From Lentinula raphanica (Eukaryota; Basidiomycota; Agaricomycetes; Agaricales; Omphalotaceae), in assembly GCA_027919835.1 (NCBI GenBank), contig JANVFP010000039.1:351001-415000 (forward strand): a DNA stretch of 64,000 bases. Reading direction: 5' to 3'. The position numbers and the translations under genes are program-made. A model generated the notes under the pieces. The model did not search any database. It was given only the letters and a program-made list of their open reading frames with translations, and was not told where the DNA came from. How positions within the stretch are numbered: position 1 is the first letter of the stretch; the number at the start of each line of letters is the position of its first letter. Positions 1-10,754 of this stretch are shown one piece after another.

Positions 1-1307
1 GGTGCTAGGAATCGTTCGCAGTTTCTGCAGTATGAGACCGGTGCTGTGATGGAGCAATCAGAATGTGTGGGTAGAGATCTGGAGTTTCATCGTACCTTGC
101 TTGGGTATTCCTTCTGTTATGTCCATGCTATAAGCTGATCAGAATTCATCTGTACTGATAGGCAAACATCACACGTATTTCGCAAGCGACGCATAAAATA
201 GCGGAATTGGGTACAATCGGTGTACCTGATGAGAGAAAGATGTGAAGACAGTAGCAGATCGATTGAGATTCGCAGTCAGCACAAAGGACACGATGGATAG
301 CAGGAGCAGGAACGAATTCCATGTTTGGAGGTAGAAGTTTTTTGTTACTCAGCAAACTTTTTTGCGGACCCGCGATGAGTGTGATTCTGGGGCGCTTATT
401 TACCATGAGCGCTTATTTAGCTTTTCTATGGACCAGGAGACGTGTCTATTTCGTCAAAGATTGCGAAGCAGCGGAAGCACACTGTACTTTAGGAAAGTAA
501 AGGTAAAGTAAATAGTCTCAAGTAAATTAGATTATACCTCGTAAAGTGCTCGACACTTTACTTCTCCAAGATGAATTTTACAAAGTACACTAGAGTACAC
601 TTTTTTTCGCTGCTTTGAAAGTTCTCTATTTCGTGGCTCATCTGTTTTCAATCGCAATCCCTTTATGCCCGCTTAAGCTCGAACGTGACTGCTATGCTTT
701 GATCTCTCTCTCTTCTCCCACCATTGGGCTTGCTTGCTGCAGAAAGTCCTCTGTCAAGTCTTGGTCTCTCTCAAAACGTCGTGGCCTGCCCCTCCATTCC
801 TAGTGGAAGTCGTGTATTTGCTTCCTTTAGTTTCTGTCACGGTTGTAGATGTCCCATTGTCTGATCATCATCCAGTGAAATTGTCTCCCCTAGGCAGACT
901 CTTGTAAGCTAAGCTTACTGAATTAGATCCAGTGAAAGCGTTGCATTAGACAATCCCTCAGCATTCTTTCCTTTTCTTGATCGAGTCATAGACCCAGAAG
1001 TGGTGACTATCACTCTAGAAGGCTATTTATTCATCGTCGCTTCAAGTCGCGACAGACATGGGTTTATTCTTTGAACCGAGCAGCTTAGCATTTGTTTCAC
1101 GCTGCTACGCCGAAGATTCAGGCCTTCTACCATCACTACATGGAGTCTGCTGTTCAATGGCATAACAATAACAGGGAGACGTCGAGTTGGTATAAGTAAA
1201 AATGTGTATAAAAGAAAAGAACAGTAAGGTTTTATAATGTGGGCTTGCCATTGAGCTAAGCCTACCATATTGTGGGCTGTGTAGATTATTAGATTGAGCC
1301 ACTCCAT

Positions 1308-1403
1308 GTTCACTTAGCTCAATGGTTAGAGCGCTTGGGTTCTATCCGCTTCGATGCCCGCAGGTCTACTCAAGTGATGCGAGTTCGAATCTCGCAGTGG
1401 ACA
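1308..1403 (+). tRNA. tRNA gene with intron, probably tRNA-Arg(UCU)
   Basis: The cloverleaf can be drawn by hand. The acceptor GTTCACT pairs with AGTGGAC (one U-G pair), followed by A73. The D arm is GCTC/GAGC, and the T arm is GCGAG-TTCGAAT-CTCGC. The A box TAGCTCAATGG and the B box GTTCGAATC fit pol III promoters. The anticodon stem CTTGG/TCAAG closes only if about 24 nt (roughly 1345-1368) are removed after position 37, the normal tRNA intron site. That gives anticodon TCT at 1341-1343. A T5 run at 1425-1429 can act as terminator. The isotype is less certain than the gene, because G32 and the G31-U39 pair are unusual. Confidence 0.8.
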
Positions 1404-1648
1404 ATGGATTTGTATTCCATTTTCTTTTTCCGATAGAAGAAGTTTGCGGAGCAGGCTTTGTTTTCTTGTTTTCTTGTTTTCTCATAGGATATAAGATATA
1501 GCAAGGCAATGAGAGGCCGGCATGGGCGCCGGCAGAACGGTTTCCCACTGCCGAATTGGGCGCCCATCCTTTCTTACTTCCTGCCTCTCATCGTCGCGCA
1601 CAATCTTTGTTGGATTTCGCGTTTTCAATATTTACACCCACTTCTAAA

Positions 1649-2301
1649 ATGTCCCAACTCGGAACCTCTTTTAACTCTTTTCTCCCGACCTCTGCCTCTT
1701 TAAGCAACCCAGATCGGACGCATATAACCCATGCAATACAAGAGGCGTTGGAACAAGCGGACCCGGATTGGACTGGAATAGGTTTCAAGTTTCTGTTCCA
1801 AGAGTTTCTTGAGGGTCAGGGGTTGCCCTGTCCCTCGCTCATGGAAGGATATGATGGGTGTTTCGACCCGGCTGTGAACCTTGATGATGCGACACAGAAA
1901 GGGTTTCGTATGAGGATGTTTTGCTGGGCTGCGACAGGCTCTCCTCAAATCATTCTAGACGGAGGTCCTATTGAAGTAAGTTACCTAAGTATTCATTTAG
2001 AGGACCTTTTGACTCACTTTGTCTCTAATCCTAGGTTACCTTAGTTGATGATGAGGATAGCACATACTTCGGCCTTCAAAGCACTCGGGCTGCGGAAAGG
2101 GCGCTCCATCTATCTCATGGTACACTTTCTTTCAAAACTTGTACTCGAGATATGATTGTGCCTGCTTCTCATCTCTTGAGACTGCTGCGAAGATCCTATG
2201 ATAGCTCTTCAGCTTCAGAGCCCCGGTCTGCCAAAGATAGCGTTTTTCATTGGCTTATGTACGAAATTCTGAACGCTATTGGCACCTACAATACTTTATG
2301 A
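1649..2301 (+). CDS. Small two-exon protein of unknown function
   Basis: Exon 1 is 1649-1975 and exon 2 is 2035-2301. They are separated by a 59-nt GTAAGT...CTAG intron in phase 0, and the joined frame runs 197 codons to TGA. A start at 1556 is possible in the same frame. 1649 is preferred because it leaves room for a promoter between the tRNA gene and the coding region. The protein is soluble-looking, with no signal peptide or membrane segment. It has a helical N-terminal half with ADPDWTG, and ends in a basic LLRLLRR stretch followed by a short hydrophobic helix. I do not recognise a domain. The clean splice and frame conservation across the intron support a real gene. Confidence 0.55.
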
Positions 2302-2423
2302 ATGCTATTGGCCCCTCTAATATAATACAGCCTAGAAGTAGGAGTAGAGATTTCTTATCGCTGAAATAATGTCATCGTATTCTGACATCACAATATACGC
2401 CTAGTTTTGCAAAATCAAGATAT

Positions 2424-5400
2424 CTAACGAAAGAAAGCATTCCCGTTCCAACCGTTTCCATCTCTCTGGTAAGCTACGGTAGTTTTATCAGAATGAAGCA
2501 CCAGAGACGCTCTGGATCCAGAATAATGCAAATTGAAATGAGTATAGTTCTTAGAGGAAAAGGTAATCACGTCTCCGTTCTTGGTCTCGATGACTACGCG
2601 AGGTTCAAAAAGACAGAGCTCCCCCCCTGTATAATCCCCCAGAGCCACTACTACACATCCCCCTTTATCCCCTTGATCCCTATGAGCTCTGGTTGCGCAG
2701 TTCACGTTGATGACAAAACCTGTGAAAGGTTTGGCAGGGTTGTTGTCTTGCAGAGGAAAGATATCGATGTCTTTCTCAACTTCTTCAAAAAGTTTGGGAT
2801 GGCGTAATATATTCTAGTAGACCTTGAGTGGATATATTCAAAAGAATTTATCAAATTTTACCTTGGCAACCACAGTTTCAAGAAACTCTCCGAAGACTTC
2901 ACATAACAGTTTATATTCCTTGGGAAAGGCTTCTATTTCGTTGGAGGACCTTATAGGAAACTGGGAATGGTTGACTTTTTGTCCTTCAGCTCCTTCAAGA
3001 AAAGAAGGGTGAAGGTCCTTTCCAACCCCGAAACCCTGCGAAGAAATTTCAGATTAGACAATCAAAAAGTTAGAAAAACTCTGTTGACCTTTGTGCCGAA
3101 TTTTCCGTAGAAAGAGAAATGCATAGCAGGAAAAACAGGAGGGGACTTGAGCTTGGATGTGTCTTGGTTCTTGAGCCTTATATCTGGAGGGCCCACAGCA
3201 CAAAAGGCTTTCAAAGCCAGTAGAAGTCGTTCCCTCATTTCTGAGGTTAGAGTTGCATCAACTCTAAATATCAGGTCCCCTGATTTATCCAAAACCTGGA
3301 TTTCTTTTCTGAGAGGAAAGATATCAACCTAAACCGTTCAAATATAGAAGGAATACTCCAATGGACACTTGAATGCACCACCAACGGTTCTTATAAACAC
3401 TCCAACCCTTGAACACTCAAATTGAATGCTATGCTCGTATGCTCGTACGCTCGTATGCTCGTATGCTCGTATGCTCGTACGCTCGTATGCTCGTACGCTC
3501 GTATGCTCGTACGCTCGTATGCTCGTATGCTCTTACGCTTGTAGGCTGAAACGCTCATATGCTAGAATGACGTTCCGACACTCGTTCGTACACTTGAACC
3601 GCTCTCAGCTTGAAAGTTCGTACGTTCGAAAAAGAAAAAAGGGTTCAATAAGCTTAACACAGAAGGAGAACTTACCCAGATATGACTTCTTGTGAAAGAT
3701 AGGCCCATTTTTGTTTTTTTTTGAGGGTACCTTTACCGTTGAAGCGCTCTGTCATCTAGAATGTGTTGTTTTCAGGATAAGATCATTCCAACAACTGAAT
3801 GAAAACATACAGCAGCAGCAAATTGAGAAAGACTTGAAGGACGATAGGCTTTGCTGGCTCTATTCCTCTGTCTCCCTGTCCAAGTCGATCTCTTTTCCTT
3901 ATCTATAGGAAAGGGTTTCTGTTTCGTGATTCTTTCCCGTGCTGTTGCGTTATTATAGTCGAATGTTGATTGAATGATTTCGAGCGAGTCTTCCTTGTAG
4001 AGATCTAAGGCAAACTGGTAATAGGGAGAATTGGCTGTCGTTGCTTCGCAGACTTCCTCTTCCTCAACGGTATCTTCAGGTGCATCTGCAACGTTACTAG
4101 AACCTCCAAGATATGATGAGCTCAGAGGGTGAAGAGAAAGAAAAGTGGCTTGGTCTTTTCCGTTTTGGGTCCAGCGTTTCCAGATGTCTACATTTCGAGG
4201 AAGACACATGATTGTCCTATTGAAATACTATCAGGCTTTGAGAAATCCTGAGAGGCACAAATGTACCTTTGATAGAACAGATCGAAGTATTGATCATTTG
4301 CAGAGATATCTGTACATTCAAGATAGGCAGAAATGCCATAGCGGATGCGTACTTGCTGGGAAAAGAGCGTTGGTATTATAAGGGGAATCTTGTTTTGCAG
4401 TTGGAACAGAAGCGGTTCAAGTTGCGAAGTGACTATTTGTTTGGAAACTGAAAACGTACCTACATTAGCTCATTTAATAGGACACAGATAAAGACCTACT
4501 CTCTTGAGTTGGCGCCCTTATTTCGTTGGCAAGAGTTGTTAGAACCTTTTCAGAAACGGAGCGTCCGCGTAAACGTGAAGCTGTTCCTTCAATTTTGGCT
4601 ATGACCATGAGGATATATACAGTTCCTTCAGAGAGAGTCAGATTGTGAGAGGCCATTGCCTGTGAAATTTGAACATACCTGCTGCTGCTAATCTACCCCA
4701 TCTTGAACCAGATGCAAACCACTTAGAAGCTTGAAAAGGCGAGATACCTTCCTCGCACAGATGAGCAAGTATTGGAGCAAGTGCGCCCTTATGTGAAGGA
4801 TTCTCTTGTTCCGCGTAAATGAGGAGGCTGACATATTGATTAACGACTGCTCTGAAGAGATAGGACGTTAAACTTACCTATTGATTTTTGCAGCGAAATA
4901 AAGCTCGTGAATCATGCCAATAAAGGTACTGCTGACGTTAACAACTTCTCCTCTAAGACATCGCCTTGCTAGGTTGATCAAGGATAAATTTTCCAAAGCT
5001 GAACCTTTTTCGACCCAGTCCATGCTTTGGATAGAGCTGAACAACTCTTCAATCCAAGAGTTACTCTCGAGGGAGTTGGCATTTGTTCCTCTGCCAAGGG
5101 ACAAGCAAGAAAGGAGATAGAGCGCCTTAATCTGTACCTCGGGGCTGGGAGAAGCGGGCGTGGACGAAGCAACGAATCTGACTTTCTGATGGAGTTGGTT
5201 GGACGTATTGCTTTCCTCTTCTCCATTAATATCTTCTTCATCATTTTCTTCTTCTTCAATAGGATTCAGCTCATCGTCAGACCCTCCTTGTGTTCGGGAA
5301 AGGCGAGGTCGTTTGGCGCGAGCCACGGAGGCCCCGCTGCGGTTACATCCCCCCCTGTGAGCGGGATTTGGAGGAGGTGCTGGAGGCGGCGGCGGGACGT

Positions 5401-6581
5401 AGTCTTCGTCTTCTTCTTGTTCGTCCTCTTCTTGTTCAACTTCAACTTCATCTTCTTCATCATCTTCTTCATCTTCTTCTTGAGACCCCCTGGAGCGTTT
5501 GCCTGGATTCTGTGAAAACTAAACCTGATTGAAGACCATAATCCTGAAGACAGTTGAAGAATAAAATTACCTCCTCATAATGATCTCCCTCTCCTCCTTG
5601 AGACAAGAACCAGGCTTCCAGAATTGGGGCTTTGCTAAACAGCTCTGCAAGAGTACCTGAGGAGAGCTTCAGTTAAGCAGAGGAAAGGGAGATTCAAGCT
5701 CTTACCATAAGATTCCGAAGGGAAGGACGCACCAAAAGTGGAGGATGGGGATAAGATAGGCGATGTCTCGGGAGTCGGAGACAGGGTTGAACGGTCAGGA
5801 GTCGACCTTTCTGGAAAACGGGTCGTAAGCGCTGGAGTCGTATGAGGTGGTGAGGGGGCTGGAGAAGGGGTTGTATGAGATGGTGAGGGGGCTGGAGAAG
5901 GAGTCCTGAAGACCGGCGACAAGGTCGCAGAGATGGGCGAGGGCGCCAGAAGCCGAGGATCGATTGTCGGCGGCGGGGGCAACGAAGGAGATGCAGTCAA
6001 GGAAAAAGAAGGCGTCAAAGGAGACAGCGTTTGAGGAGACAGCGTTTGAGGAGACAGCGTTTGAGGAGACAGCGTTTGAGAAGACAGCGTCAAAGGAGAC
6101 GGCGTCGGAGAAGACGGCGTCAAAGAAGACAGCGTCCGAGGAGAAAGGGATGCAAACGAAGTCGAGACAGACAGAGAAGCAGAGGTAACGCTTTCGCGCT
6201 GTTCTTCTCTTTCTCGTACTTGGCGCTCACGATTTCGAAGGGAAAGCTCCCAAGCTATCAAGCGGGCCTCACGTTCTGCCATAGCCTGCTCCCTGAGGTC
6301 AACAGAGAGCAGAGCAGTGGGCTGCCTTAAGGCTGAAGGCTGAGATTTTCAGTTAGCGTTGAGATAGCTCTCTAAGGTACCTAAAAATAGCCTACCAGGT
6401 GAGAATGGGAAGAAGAGGGCCGTAAAGTGCGAGAAGGGAGGTTTTGATTTCCCAGCTGCTCTTGAAGGAGCGCGTTAAGAGTTGAGAGCTCCGGGGGCAA
6501 ACTCTGGAGGTGCGAAGCTAAAAAAAGTGAGAGAGCCCGAGTCTGTTCTGGGGGAAGGACAACGCCCGGCGGGGAGGACAT
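2424..6581 (-). CDS. TET/JBP-like 2OG-Fe(II) dioxygenase, 12 exons
   Basis: A complete minus-strand gene of about 1093 aa can be assembled with consistent phases. Exons are 6581-6396, 6321-5706, 5656-5571, 5509-4878, 4851-4679, 4625-4500, 4459-4267, 4216-3811, 3755-3676, 3308-3089, 3035-2862 and 2813-2424. The N-terminal 450 residues are disordered: a short coiled coil (about 65-105), Ser/Pro/Thr repeats, then acidic and PPPPP stretches. The C-terminal dioxygenase core has the Fe ligands H-R-D (about residues 1008-1010), GGELCLFEP, the distal His (about 1056) in HFNLHY, and the 2OG-binding Arg (about 1065) in GSRASLVLHSD. This pattern fits the fungal TET/JBP family, which oxidises 5-methylcytosine and is expanded in basidiomycetes alongside KDZ transposons. 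The start at 6665 is an alternative; 6581 gives a more typical MSSPPG start. One intron holds an 8-bp satellite. Activity is inferred from motifs only. Confidence 0.8.
3426..3560. repeat. 8-bp tandem repeat (GCTCGTAT / GCTCGTAC)
   Basis: About 14 head-to-tail copies of an 8-bp unit alternate between GCTCGTAT and GCTCGTAC, then decay toward 3560. The array lies inside the 367-nt intron between exons 9 and 10 of the dioxygenase gene, which is much longer than the other introns (about 40-75 nt). The plus-strand ORF that can be read through it is an artefact of the repeat. Confidence 0.9.
6014..6082. repeat. 15-bp coding minisatellite in the dioxygenase gene
   Basis: Four near-perfect copies of GGAGACAGCGTTTGA (plus strand) continue into degenerate copies to about 6140. 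On the minus strand they encode the repeated pentapeptide L-S-P-Q-T in the disordered N-terminal region of the dioxygenase. The 15-bp period keeps the frame open, so copy number can vary without harm to the protein. Confidence 0.85.
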
Positions 6582-6639
6582 GTTCGTTATAGTCCAAAAA
6601 GAGATAAAAGGCGCTTGATGGCTCCCTTTTGCCGTTTGC

Positions 6640-8880
6640 GTTCCATAACTCACTGACGTCATCACTAAAAATTCTCACATTCTCCGTTTCTCCTTCCCTC
6701 TTACCGTTCGCGACGTGGCGAACACTGCCAAGACTGATCCTCTTAAACGCGGCGGGTCTATCACAGACTACTTTACACGCAAATTACCCAAACAATCACC
6801 TCCTGGCAATTCAGAAAATCAAGCCAAATTACCGGAAAGACCAATCGCCAAAACCATGGCTTCTTCTTCACCCGCTAATTCAAATGATGTATCGCCCAGC
6901 CAAACCTCGGCTTGGAGGAGATACGGCGTTAAATCTGAGACTGAGCTGTCGCTCTCTCGCACGACGCCTTCTCCCTCACGACAGCCACGAACACATCCTC
7001 CGACAACTACCTCTCAGCAAACAATGACAATGATGCCCCTTTCACCGACAGCGAAATCAAAAAACCGAGAATCTCATTGCCAGGTGAGAGTTCTGGCTGC
7101 GGCGAAGGCTAGTCAAGTGGAGGAAGAGACTCTGTCTGCGGCCTCTAGAAATCAGTGTCAAGGGGAAGGGGAAGGCAAAAGAAGTGTCAGTTTTTTCAAT
7201 GACGGTCTTCTGTCACTCTCACGGAGTGTCCTAGTGTGGGTCCTGCTTACTATAACACACTCGAAGCACGAATGCGCGTCCTCAACCCAAGACAGTCTCT
7301 CCAACAGTACTCCAATCTGAAAGGCGCAAAGCTGCCCTGAAGAAGCATAATCCCATCGCCACATTGGTCAAAGAGACCCGCGAAGAAAAACGTAGTGGAC
7401 GCGGGGAGATCGATTTTCTCAAAGCAGCGCAAAGAGTTCTTTCAGAAGATTAAGGTCTCCTCGATCTCCTTGATCTTGATGACGAAGATGATTTGGATAG
7501 TCTCGGCAGCCCCACTCAGAAAAGGAGTTTCTTGTCCGGGAACGAAATAGATGCACTGAGGGCTGACCTCGCTGCTGGTGACCGACGACGTCTTTTTGGG
7601 GATCAAAGTGAGGGCATCAAAAACATACTCGATAGCGATTCGAGGATTATCAAAGCCGACGAACGCCGGAACATCGAAGTTGGTGTGCGGTTTTGGACAG
7701 ACGACGCATCGTCAGTTGACGGAGATGTCGACATGAACGCAGAACCAACTTTGGATTTTTGGGAGTGTTCGCAGTTCCCTGTTCTTCGACAGCTACACCA
7801 TGCACTCAGCTCAGAAGGTAAGCGCTCCATGACATCAGGTCAGGTTTTTGCTAACCTCGACCCAGATTATTGCTCAGCAATAGCTATCTTGGACTCCAGG
7901 TTGCTGAATACGGTTGACTTAGAATAGTTTCCCCGGAGTAACTAGCTATTTGACGTTTCTTGGTATGGCATCTGTTTCATCTCTGTCTTTCATACTAATA
8001 CGCAATCTAGCTTTGTCCTCTCCCACAAACGAAGATCTCTCAGCTTCCGCATTCAGAGCCCTTCGTAATGTTTGGCTTGCCTCTCGTTTTTCCAGGTCGG
8101 GTATCACTCTTCGGAGAGTCTAGGATGCGGTGTCCCGACTAGGAGTGAAGTCCAAAGGCATGAAGTCATGAGGCAGAAAACCCGCGAACTTGGACCATCA
8201 AAGAAAGGTTCCAAACTGTGTTGCTGATATTGTGCATCCTGTTCGACAACGTTTCACTCGTTCCTAACCAAAGAATCCTTTCAGGAACCCGTCATTGGCA
8301 ACAAATTTTTGATTAATATTCAAGAATCCGAACCTTGCAATGTCTCTCATATTGTGAGTTTCTTGATTGGAAGTTCAGGTCGCAGTACTAGGATTGCACG
8401 TTGGGTGGCTCGTTCAGGACTGCTGAAAAAGAGACGAATAACCCAAGTCAGTGTTGGTGCTATTGTATTCTTCCCTCAGATATTGAGAATACCATGGTGA
8501 GTAGTCCGAATATTGTCATTCGCCTCCAGTTCAAGATCTTTCTGAAATCCTGATTGAAGGAGCAAAGGCACCCTGTCAGGTTTTCTAGATCAACCGTGAC
8601 ACAGATTACATCGAACTGGGACACTATGTCCAGATTCTTGCCGTAGCTTTGACAGACATATCCAGCTATTTCTTAAGTGAAATAGTGGCAGCTGCCGCTG
8701 CAAAGGCTGAACAGTCTTCTGTGCACAGTTCGCCTAGCAAGGATAAAACGGAGACACTTCTTGAATATCTCTATCGCTGTACGACCTTTGTGAAACGCAG
8801 AATCAGTTTGTCTTTCTCTCGTTCGCTCGTGCAAACATTGGAAACTGACTGGATTTCACTCTAGCTGACAGCGGGACAGA
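6640..8880 (+). pseudogene. Decayed gene with PIP-box-like N-terminus
   Basis: Several open segments in different frames look like parts of one nuclear protein. At 6715 a frame begins with GTG where an ATG is expected, and reads LKRGGSITDYFTRK, close to a PCNA-interacting (PIP) box but lacking the Gln. Around 7310-7450 a second frame reads basic helical sequence (KKHNPIATLVKE) and is cut by TAA. 7493-7818 gives an acidic segment, followed by a possible intron and a segment around 8010-8110 ending in a stop. I cannot name the parent family. Loss of the start codon, frame changes and stops argue for a pseudogene. It is head-to-head with the dioxygenase gene, about 130 bp away. Confidence 0.45.
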
Positions 8881-9099
8881 CATTGAACACTCGCGAATGA
8901 AAGCAGCGTTGCGACAGCTGTCGATGCGGCTGTACTTTCAACTTGCTCCTAGAAAGTAGGAAAAATCTCCTTCGTGAAAGGAGGAAACCTGATGGAAAAC
9001 GTTAGATTGATAGACTCTTTCGTATGATATATTTCTCGATGTATTTTGCTACCTATCTCACTGCTAATGGTACTGTATATGCTACTTTTTTTTGCCAAC

Positions 9100-10390
9100 T
9101 CTTGTGCCGCCGAAAGACGTATTTCGTACGTTATTCCTCCTCCAACAGAACTCATCCCACAATTACAACTTCCGTCTTTCGGTGCTTCCCGCTCGGGCTC
9201 AGCTGGCCCCTTGCTTATACCAACTTATGTGAACACCCCCGAGCACTAAGAACGAGTGGAAACATATCTAGGAAGTCATGACAGGATGGGCGGATGATGC
9301 TTTAGATTACCCAACGACCTCCTCGTGAGATCTACTGGGAACTGTTGTCGGAAACGCGGATAGAAGGAAGAAAGCTGCGAGGAACGGCTCTCCTCTTCCT
9401 CATGAACATCATTGGGAAACAGACATTGATGCTTTTCAACCTGGACAGCCAAGTCATTTTCGCCAATGTGCTCAACCCCATCTCTTACTGGTTGGGTCAA
9501 TGACATTTGTCCGGTCAACTATAACCCGACGGGTATGTTCTTGCTATCAATTCGCTCTGTTCCCTATCTCACCTTTTGACAGTTATCCCTGTTCATCAGA
9601 CGGAACCATCAAAGCTTGGAATCCTCACTCCTCGATACCTTCCGACCCTTCCGTTATTGGGACGCACAGTGACTACGTCCGCTGTCTCTCATACTGGTCA
9701 GCGAATCTCCAATAGCTTTTATCTGTTTTGGAACGCCCCTTTTGATAGTCGAGAGCGAAATTGGGATCTTGCATGCTCTTCAAATCCAGAACTACTCTTT
9801 ACCCTCAATCCAGCAGAGGCCTCTGCCACTAAATCATCAGTCTATGCTCTTGCTGGAGATCCTTATGGCCTAACTATCGCATCTGGCTCGCCTGAACGAA
9901 TCGTTCGTTTGTGGGAGGGCCTCACTGTGACAAAAGGACTGGTCTGAAATTCTGCCAACTTCCGACCCTATCTTGACTCCCATATTCCCAGGCAAACTCG
10001 TAGAACATACCGACACATACTACGTGCTATACTCATATCCGAAGACTCCATTAAACTCTGGTCCCTTGCCTCTCAGCGTTGCCTCCATACATTCACCCAT
10101 CATACCGAGTCCGTATGGTCCCTGTTCTCCTCCCATCCCTCTCTCGAATCGTGCTACTCCAGTGGTGACCGTTCTGGTTTCGTGTGCAGAGTAGACGTCG
10201 AAGAATGTGCTGATGTTTCAGAAGGCGAATGCATCCTTCTGTGCCAGGACACACGTGAAACTGCTATCGCAGAAGGCGTCAACAAAATTGCCGCTTTGGA
10301 TGACAATGCTCAGTCGATCCTTGCGTTCAGATTCTCTCACTTTGATCCCCAAAAAGACGTCGTCGGTCACCAGATTGACCCTTAGGATAA
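9100..10390 (+). pseudogene. Relic of a WDR48/DUF1-type WD40-repeat protein
   Basis: Pieces of a WD40 protein lie in order but in several frames. They are RRISYVIPPPTE (about 9110), VMTGWADDALDY (about 9275), SSDGTIKAWNPHSS and THSDYVRCLSYW (9590-9700), ASGSPERIVRLW (about 9890), a [16 protein letters not shown] frame (about 10060), and [14 protein letters not shown] (about 10170) through to 10390. The order matches the N-terminal WD40 propeller of WDR48-type proteins, which activate deubiquitinases of the USP1/USP12 type. The segment between the N-terminus and the VMTGW block is missing. Stops and frame changes interrupt the rest, and the C-terminal half is absent. It is therefore a truncated, decayed copy. 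Confidence 0.7.
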
Positions 10391-10578
10391 TTGCCAGTTG
10401 CAGGAAAGAGGGTCAGTGCTAGGAAACCAGTGGGACTGTGAGGCAAAGCTGTAAGCTGTGGAGGAGATTGCAGCGATGGGCACAGTCACAACTGCAGTAT
10501 AATATATAGTCATCCACACTGACCTGGGGATTAACACTCCCCACGCTATGACGTATCGGTAGTGATAAAAATGGCCGG
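10390..10578. other. Intergenic, no gene seen
   Basis: Between the WD40 relic and the hairpin that begins JmjC cassette A, I see no coding signal. The short TAATATATAG at about 10498 is AT-rich but is not placed like a promoter of either neighbour. Confidence 0.5.
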
Positions 10579-10618
10579 GTGGGCGCTAAACTACTGAGAC
10601 CAGTAGATTAGCGCCCAC
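10579..10618. repeat. Hairpin at the left end of JmjC cassette A
   Basis: GTGGGCGCTAAACTACTG and CAGTAGATTAGCGCCCAC form an 18-bp inverted repeat (17/18) around a 4-nt loop. The left arm is also an imperfect inverted repeat of the motif ending at 16709 beyond the gene. Homology with cassette B begins at this point. It is either the end of a mobile cassette or a conserved upstream control site 137 bp before the ATG. Confidence 0.8.
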
Positions 10619-10754
10619 TGCACGAGTCAAGCGGCACGAGTTGTCATGGCCACGTGGCTGCTTTGTCAGCTTCTATTTAAGACTCAGAAAATTTCAAGTT
10701 CGTTTTCAACCCCCACCACCGTTCAACTCACAATTCCAACTCAATCCATAAGAA

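Noticed and set aside
3426..3560. CRISPR-like repeat array
   Set aside because: Units are 8 bp with no spacers, and the genome is eukaryotic.
3426..3695. Plus-strand ORF with repeated Cys-Ser-Tyr-Ala motifs
   Set aside because: Translation of the 8-bp satellite inside an intron of the minus-strand dioxygenase gene.
5027..5532. Plus-strand ORFs rich in Phe/Leu/Arg
   Set aside because: Antisense of the polyacidic exon of the dioxygenase gene, whose GAA/GAT codons read as TTC/ATC on the other strand.
2424..6581. The dioxygenase gene as cargo of a KDZ element
   Set aside because: No KDZ-type terminal repeats or TTCGCGAA clusters are seen around it, so only proximity supports the link.
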